Shown here: piece after piece, positions 57,570-64,000 of the stretch
How the letters are laid out: the number at the start of each line of letters is the position of its first letter
How positions within the stretch are numbered: position 1 is the first letter of the stretch
Assembly (NCBI RefSeq): GCF_000517545.1
Contig: NZ_BAIV01000011.1
Coordinates: forward strand, 62,001-126,000
Direction of reading: 5' to 3'
Source: Bacteroides reticulotermitis JCM 10512
Lineage (GTDB): Bacteria > Bacteroidota > Bacteroidia > Bacteroidales > Bacteroidaceae
Length of the DNA: 64,000 nucleotides
Position numbers and translations under genes: made by a program
The notes under the pieces: model-generated
What the model was told of the DNA's origin: nothing
Database searches by the model: none
What the model saw: only the letters and a program-made list of their open reading frames with translations

Positions 57570-60500
57570 TTAAAAATTCAGGTCAACTCCAAACATGACT
57601 GTACGCATGGCAGGATAGCGCAGACCGGTATTGGTGTTCAATTCCGGGTCCCACAACTTAAATGGAGAGATGCAGAACAAATTATTGCCACTCACATAGA
57701 ACCGGATTGATTTCGAATGTATCTTCTCGGTAACTGCTTTCGGCAAAGTATATCCCAGTTCCAAGGTTTTCAAACGCATAAAGCGCATATCCTTTTTCCA
57801 CCAGGTGGAGTTGCGGTAGTTCTGGCGATTGGGTTCCTCGGATAATCTAGGCCAGAATACATTCTGAGACGGATTCTGCTCCGTCCACCGATCGTTGTAG
57901 TTGGCATAGACGTTGCCTTGCAAAGTCTGTCCGCTACCCGGAATAAAATAGGTCGTGTTACCGATTAACCGATGGGTGTCTCCGGTTCCCTGAAAGAAGA
58001 AGTTCAAGTCCCAGTTTTTATAACTCACATTACCTCCAAAACCATACACAATGCGCGGGTCTACCGTTCCGCCAATAAAGCCCTCGTCTGCATCCGAGAT
58101 AACACCGTCGCCATTCATGTCGACATACTTGATATCTCCCGGACGCACTGTCGAGCTCCGACGTCTTGCGTCGGTATGCCGAACTTCAAATTGCCGCTTG
58201 CATCGAAATCATCTTCGGTGAACAGTCTCTCCGCTTGCAACCCATAGAGGGTGTTCAATGAGCGTCCCGTCAACCCCTTGTAAGTACCTTTCACTGTTTC
58301 GGGCTCGTCATACTCGTCCACTCGGTTGATCGCATAGGTAAAGGTCGAACGGAAACCAACAAACCAATCCTTATTTATTTGTTTGTTGTAGTTCAAAGAG
58401 ACTTCCGTCCCCCGGTTGGTCACTGCCCCAAAGTTTGCCCAAGGATTAGTCAGGAATCCGGTTTGCGAAGGAATGATTTTACGCTGCATAAAGATGTCGG
58501 TCCGCTTTTCTCTAAAAAGGTCTACCTGCAACTCCAGCTCATTCCACAACCCCAATTCGAATCCGATATTCATTTTCAGCGCAGTTTCCCAAGTCAGGTT
58601 ATCGATCCCGACTTCTCCTTCAGAAATACCTGTGCGTCCGATCTGTCCGGTATCACCCCAGTTGTATTTGCCGGCATTCGTATTCAACGTTGTCATATAA
58701 GCAAAACGCCGACCGCCAATATCATCATTTCCTACTTTCCCTACGGAACCTCTCAACTTCAGTTTGCTTAACGTGTTTCGGGTTGACTCCATAAACGGCT
58801 CCTCAGAGAGCAACCACCCCACAGCAACCGACGGGAAGAAACCAAAACGCTTTCCTTTGGCAAAGTTCTCCGATCCGTTATAACCAAAATTGACTTCCGC
58901 TACATACCGGCTGTCGAATGTATAAGAGAGCCGACCGGCAATACCTTGTTTCCGATAAGGCTGCACGCTACCGTTATCAAAACTTTGCTGGTTGTATAAG
59001 AACAACGCGTCCAGATCATGCTTACCGAACGTGCGCGCATAGGTCAAAGTTCCTTCAAAGTAAACCCTCGAATTACCATACTCACCTTTATTGCCATGCC
59101 CCAAAGATTCATCTCCATATTTCAGTACCGAATGAATCAGATTACCTTCGATATCACGACCGGTAGCGATGCTATGGTAAGTTGCCTCTTTGGCTCTGGT
59201 GATCGAGCTTTGATTCCAACGGTCGAAAGAGAAGGTCACCTTGGCTTTCAATCCCGGAGTTATCATTTTCAGATTCTGCTCAATAGCGAATAGAGACTGG
59301 ATCTGTGAAGCTGTAACCATGTCATATCCACGTTGCGTCACAGCGGCCCAGGGGTTAACACCAGTAAGATACATGATCGGGATCGTTCCGTCGGAGTAGC
59401 GAGCAGGGTGTACAAAAGGAGAAGTCATAAAGGCCCTGTTAAAAGCGTCATCGGTACTAAACGACTGCTTACGGTGTGTTTGCAGGAATCCTCCGACATT
59501 TAAACGCAGTACGGTCGTTTTGGTCACATCCAAATCGACGTTGGCACGCATATTATAACGAGTCAGCTTGGTTCCTGTATCGTAAGGCAAGGTCTTGTCC
59601 GTTTCCATGATTCCTTTCTCACCAAAATAGGAACCGACCAATGAGTAGCGAAGGAAATCGGAACCTCCCGATACCGTCAGGTTGGCACGGGTTGAGTATG
59701 CATAGTCTTTCGTTATATCATCGAGCCAGTTGACACTGGGATATAAATCCGGATCATAGCCGTTACGAGTTCTGTCGATCTGCTCCTGACTATAAGGCAA
59801 ACGTGTTCTATCTTTTGTTATCTCATTTATCAATGTCATGTGGTCGGCTGCGCCAATGAATTCGGGAAGCTTCGTCGGTTCTGCGATGGAGTGTTCCACC
59901 CGGATATTCACAGAGGGAGCTCCTATTTTACCGCGTTTTGTGTTGATAATAATGACGCCGTTAGCACCTCGTACCCCATACATGGCACTTGCTGAAGCAT
60001 CTTTCAAGACAGAGAACGATTCGATTTCCGCCGGGTCGATGTGATTTAAATCGCGTTCGATACCATCGACCAACACAAGTGGAGTCTGCCCGCCTGAGAA
60101 AGAAGCAATGCCCCGAATCCAGAAATTGGAAGAATCGTATCCCGGTTCTCCGGAACGCTGCACCGCTATAACTCCGGCAATCTGTCCGGCCAGGTTGTTG
60201 GATAACGAACGTGTGGAGCCGACTTGTAGCTTTTTAGGCTGCAAGGTTTCAATGGAGCCAATTACCGAAAGCTTCTTTTGACTACCGTAACCCGTTACCA
60301 CAACTTCGTCGAGGGCTTCTACATCTTCTTCAAGAATAATATCAAAATTGATCTTGCTACCCACTTTCAGCTGCTGGGTTTTAAATCCGATGTAGGAGAC
60401 ATCGATTACCGAGTTCTTGTCCGGCACATTCAAATAGAAGTGCCCATCTAAATCGGTAATAACTCCGCTGGAAGTTCTTTCACCCGCTACGCGAACATTT

Positions 60501-60673
60501 ACACCAGGAAGTGGATTCCTGTTCTTGTCAATCACCGTACCACTGATACGGATTTCTTTTACTTGCTCGGGCATAGGTGCTGTTCCATTCATTGCATTAG
60601 CAGGTAGTATCGAATATACTTCTAACCCACAGCACAATAAGCACCCGACAAATAGTATTTTTTTCAAACCCAT
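57570..60673 (-). CDS. SusC-like TonB-dependent receptor (frameshifted as sequenced)
   Basis: Outer-membrane importer of about 1034 aa after repair, without STN domain. Signal peptide, carboxypeptidase-regulatory-like domain (IRISGTVIDKNRNPLPGVNV), TonB-box-like LDEVVVTGYGSQKK, plug with TPLVLVDGIERDLNHIDPAE and the barrel ending TVMFGVDLNF. The 3104-nt span is one base short; near 58155 TQDVGA should continue STVRPGDIKYVDMNGDG (TT read as T). It is strikingly like the STN-SusC at 1-2707 (shared RSLSNNLAG, VQRSGEPGYD, IESFSVLKDA), although that one is controlled by sigma/FecR and this one lies beside an HTCS. Confidence 0.93.
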
Positions 60674-61292
60674 AATATTAAAGTTTTAAAGTCTCAAATG
60701 ATTTGTATCTCTCCCGGTTGAGAAGGAGAAGTTCTAAGCTATTCTTTGGAGAATAAAAGGGTATAGACCGATAATCCGAGTCTATACAAGGGACACTCGT
60801 TGATCTGTATAGTCAGTCTCAAACGCCCAGAACTCCCGATTGGGGACGAACGAAAGGCGGTTGTTACCGTCGGTAAACACGGTACGACAATACAACCAAC
60901 GCATAAGGTTCTTTGAACAGATTGCCGACATTAAAGCCTGCGAACATAAAAAATCTTTCATTTTCATAACATATGATTTAAGGTTCATCAGTACTTCCTC
61001 TTTCACAGAAAACACCGATGATGGTTAGACACTAGAAATAGAAACAGCCTGCGTCCTAAGTTCATGAGAACCCGGTTCAGAACATAAAGGGAGAATAATG
61101 GTTTTTCTTTTTTTCATAATATGGTTCATCAAGTTTGAATAGTGAATTATCACAGTTAATAGGACAAAAGTACACGAGGAATAGTCTGAGGCTATAACAA
61201 ATGCCCCAATAAATAGAAGAAGAGTCCCAGACAGTAAAAAAACCGCTACTTTGGTCAGTCTTGTCACAGATTTGCATAAGAATCGTCTCCCC
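60674..61292. other. 619-bp region upstream of susC, downstream of the HTCS
   Basis: No gene I can support. A minus-strand -7-like box TACTTTTG lies at 61165-61172. If used, the susC message would have a leader of nearly 490 nt. Two overlapping small open frames on that strand (30-77 codons, for example one beginning MNLKSYVMKMKDFLCSQALM) have no family match that I recognise. Most of the HTCS-responsive promoter should be here. Confidence 0.5.
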
Positions 61293-64000
61293 TCAGCCAA
61301 CAAAGTCTTTAGGCAATACGCCGAATTGTTTTTGGAAGCATTTGGAAAAGTAAGACGGAGAATTGAATCCGACCATATAGCAAACTTCCGTGACCCGATT
61401 GTCTCCCTCTTGCAACAGTTGAGCCGCCCTTTTCAAACGTTCCAAACGCAGATACTCATTCGGGCTCAAGTCAAGTACCCCTTTAATCTTCCGGTAGAAG
61501 TTCGAACGGCTCATATTCAGACCGTCCACCATATCATCCATGCTGAACTCCGGGTTCTCAAGATTTACCTGAATCACCTCATTCAGCTTTTTGATAAACT
61601 CCTCATCGGCTTTGGTTAGTGCGATCGTATTGGCGGCTACAAAAGGTGACTGCGCAAAAGCCTGGCGTAGCTTCTCCCGATTCTGGATAAGGTTTGAGAC
61701 ACAGGCATGAAGGTACTCCACCGAGAAAGGCTTCTCGATATAAGCATCCGCTCCCAACTCCAACCCTTCTATTTTGGACTGGATATTCGTTCGGGCCGTT
61801 AACAGAATGACCGGAATATGGCTGTAATTCAGATCCGACTTGATGGTCTTACACAGTTCAAAGCCGTCCATCACCGGCATAACTACATCACTGACGACCA
61901 AGCTGACATAGTTGCCGTCCAACAATTCGAGTGCTTCGCGGCCATTGCCGGCGGTTAGTACGGCATAACTCTCCGCCAACTGACGAGCAACAAACGACAA
62001 CATCTCCAGATTATCTTCCACGACTAAAACCAACGGCCGGTCACCCGCTTCATCCGGCTTTCCGGCTTGTTGTTCGGCGCCGACTTCCGCACCTTGTTCT
62101 CTATCCACACCTATCACCTCTTCAGAAATAAGCTTAATCGTAGTATCCTGAATAACGGGCAGCGTCAAATAGAAACAGTTCTCCACTTCGCCCTCCAGCA
62201 TGACTAAACTTCCCTAATGCAGTTCGGCCAACGAACGGGAAAGAGCCAAACCAATGCCTGTACCGGTAGTTAACCGCGCATCCTCTTTCTCATTGAAGCG
62301 GACGAATGGTTTGAATATCTCTTCTTTCATATCATCCGGTATAACCACCCCGTCATTCACCGTACGCAGGTGGAAGGTTTGAAGCACTTCGCTATCATCG
62401 ACTTCTAAAGAGACATGCACGTAAGAATCGGAGTACTTCACTGCATTATTCAATAAGTTACTGATGATCTTGGTGAGCGTTTCCCGGTTAACGTGCGCAT
62501 AGAAATCCTGCTCGGGTAGTTGTAGGGTGAAATCCAGTCCTCTTTGTTTGGCAAGCGAAGTGAAACGCAGGTGAGTTTCTTTCAATATCTCCGTTATATT
62601 ACATTTGGCAAAGTTCAGCCGATATCCCTGACTTTCCGTCTTACGGAAGTCAAGCAACTGATTGGTCAGGTTCAACAACCGTTCCGTATTTTGCTTCATC
62701 ACATTCAGGTCTTCATGTGTTTCCGCATCTACCTGCTTCTTTAATATGATATTTTCCAACGGGCCCTTGATCAGTGTCAGCGGCGTACGTATCTCATGGG
62801 CTACATTGGTAAAGAAGTCTATTTTCGCATGATACACCTCGCGCTCCTTCTCCTGCTCGAATTTCTCCATTTGCCTGTGGTGCTTCCTGTTACTGCGCTT
62901 CTTAAAGTATATACCTATATATAAGGAGCAACTCACAATCAGCAAAGCGTATACACAATATGCCCAAACCGTCAGATAGAAAGGAGGCAGGATATGTACC
63001 TTCAACGCCACTTCGTCTTCACTCCACACGCCGTCGCTGTTGGATACTTTCACTCGAAAGGTGTAATCACCGTACCGCAGGTTGGAGTAAGTAACAACAG
63101 GACTCTCACCTATTGTCAGCCAGTTCGTATCAAAGCCATCGAGCTTATACATAATCCGGCTCGTTTTCGGTGTTTGAAAGTCCAGTGCCGCCACACGGAA
63201 AGAGAAAGAATTCTGTTTGGACGTGAGGACAAGTTGATCGGAAAAGGTAATGCTCTTCTCCAACGGTGAACCCGGCTCGCCGGCATGCACCTCTTTGCCA
63301 AACAATAGGAAATCAGTAATTGCTACAGACGGAAGATACTTGTTTTCCGTAAACGTTGCGGGATTAAAAGCGATAAAGCCGTCGATACTACCCAGATAGA
63401 TGGTTCCATCTTCTGCTCTGAAGCTCGAACGATAATTAAACTGGTCACTCAGCAGACCGTTGGAGTTGGTATAGACTTTCATCGCTCCGGTAGTGGGTTG
63501 GAAGCACACTAGCCCGTTGTTTGTTGTCAACCACAAAGCCCCGTCTGCGTCTTCTACAATCTGATAGACGACATCATTCGGTAAGCCATCAGCCAAGCTA
63601 TAGTTGGTAAACGTTTCGGTATCCGAATGGAAACGACAGAAGCCACCTCCCTGAGTCGTCAACCAGATCTGCCGATGCGAATCTTCGAATATACTTAATA
63701 CCTTATCGTAGGGGAGACTATTCGGGTTGTTCGCATCGCGTAAATAGTTCTTCCACTTCTTCTCGTTCACATCATAGCAATAAGCACCATTGGCATAGGT
63801 CGCCAACCACAGGTTGCCCCCGGAATCCTCCTTGATATCGTAGACAAACCGACCGCTTAACTCGGGGATTCGATCAAAGTCGTCCGATTGTTTATTATAG
63901 CGCAGCAGACCGAATAAAGTCCCCAGATAGATATCTCCGGTCGTTGTTTGGCAAATAGAATAAACGCCATCGCCTAGCAAGGAGCGGGGGGAGTCGGTCT
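61293..64000 (-). CDS. Hybrid two-component system (HTCS), N-terminus beyond window, internal TAG stop
   Basis: Same architecture as the HTCS at 44306-48278. Seen here are the last propeller repeats (DSGGNLWLATYANGAYCYD), the Y_Y_Y domain, a transmembrane helix (TVWAYCVYALLIVSCSLYIG), HisKA with His in VAHEIRTPLTLI, HATPase (TGTGIGLALSRSLAELH), the receiver with Asp in LVVSDVVMPVMDG and an AraC HTH ending FQKQFGVLPKDFVG. The frame is continuous but carries TAG at 62214-62216, where relatives have a coding residue just after AELH; CAG to TAG is a one-base change. Without it the protein would continue GSLVMLEGEVENCFYL. It lies upstream of the SusC at 57570-60673 and should regulate that PUL. 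Confidence 0.9.

Noticed and set aside
60782..61303. Small minus-strand open frames of 77 and 92 codons before susC
   Set aside because: No family likeness or ribosome-binding context, and one overlaps the HTCS stop; kept only as part of the intergenic description.
62214..62216. TAG as a recoded sense codon
   Set aside because: Other genes in the window use TAG normally or avoid it without any sign of recoding, and Bacteroides uses the standard bacterial code; a point error or mutation is simpler.

Overview
The window comes from the chromosome of a human-gut-type Bacteroides (order Bacteroidales). Three things point there: serial SusC/SusD pairs, lipoproteins with acidic residues right after the lipobox cysteine, and hybrid two-component systems and ECF-sigma/FecR pairs guarding polysaccharide utilization loci (PULs). 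TAnnTTTG-type -7 promoter elements fit too. No rRNA, tRNA, insertion sequence, phage or CRISPR array was seen.

Layout. (1) 1-4681, minus strand: head of a PUL with an ECF sigma factor, a FecR anti-sigma and a SusC carrying an STN signalling domain that runs off the left edge. (2) 4829-22191, minus strand: a second ECF/FecR PUL. In transcription order it holds sigma, FecR, a DUF4832-type protein, STN-SusC, SusD, a SusE-like protein, a second DUF4832-type lipoprotein, a secreted FAD oxidoreductase with a carbohydrate-binding-like N-terminus, a GH36-type alpha-galactosidase and a CE7 acetyl esterase. (3) 22777-32588: a housekeeping island with a LolC/E-type permease, rbfA, an O-methyltransferase, pyk, aroQ, xerD, a TPR lipoprotein, a thioredoxin-fold lipoprotein and a YifB/ComM ATPase. 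(4) 33007-49190, minus strand: an HTCS-regulated PUL with an SGNH esterase, the HTCS, GH2, an IPT/NHL lipoprotein, GH43, SusC, SusD and a BNR-propeller hydrolase. (5) 50157-64000, minus strand: another HTCS PUL with an HTCS cut by the window edge, SusC, SusD, two SusE/F-like lipoproteins, GH43 and GH31.

How they work together. Each PUL pairs a glycan sensor (ECF/FecR/STN-SusC relay or HTCS) with an outer-membrane SusC/D importer, surface glycan-binding lipoproteins and glycosidases or esterases. Substrates cannot be fixed from sequence. GH43, GH2, GH31 and SGNH genes suggest plant hemicellulose or pectin side chains for regions 4 and 5. Region 2 is unusual: it combines an oxidoreductase with two uncharacterised candidate hydrolases.

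Quality warning. Fifteen genes, including conserved housekeeping ones, carry frameshifts (17 in all), every one a net base loss and many in short homopolymers; another gene has a premature TAG. This looks more like sequencing or assembly error than decay. I therefore annotate the affected genes over their full span. The most interesting non-coding structure is a 22-bp-period TTAA repeat present at two loci 26 kb apart.
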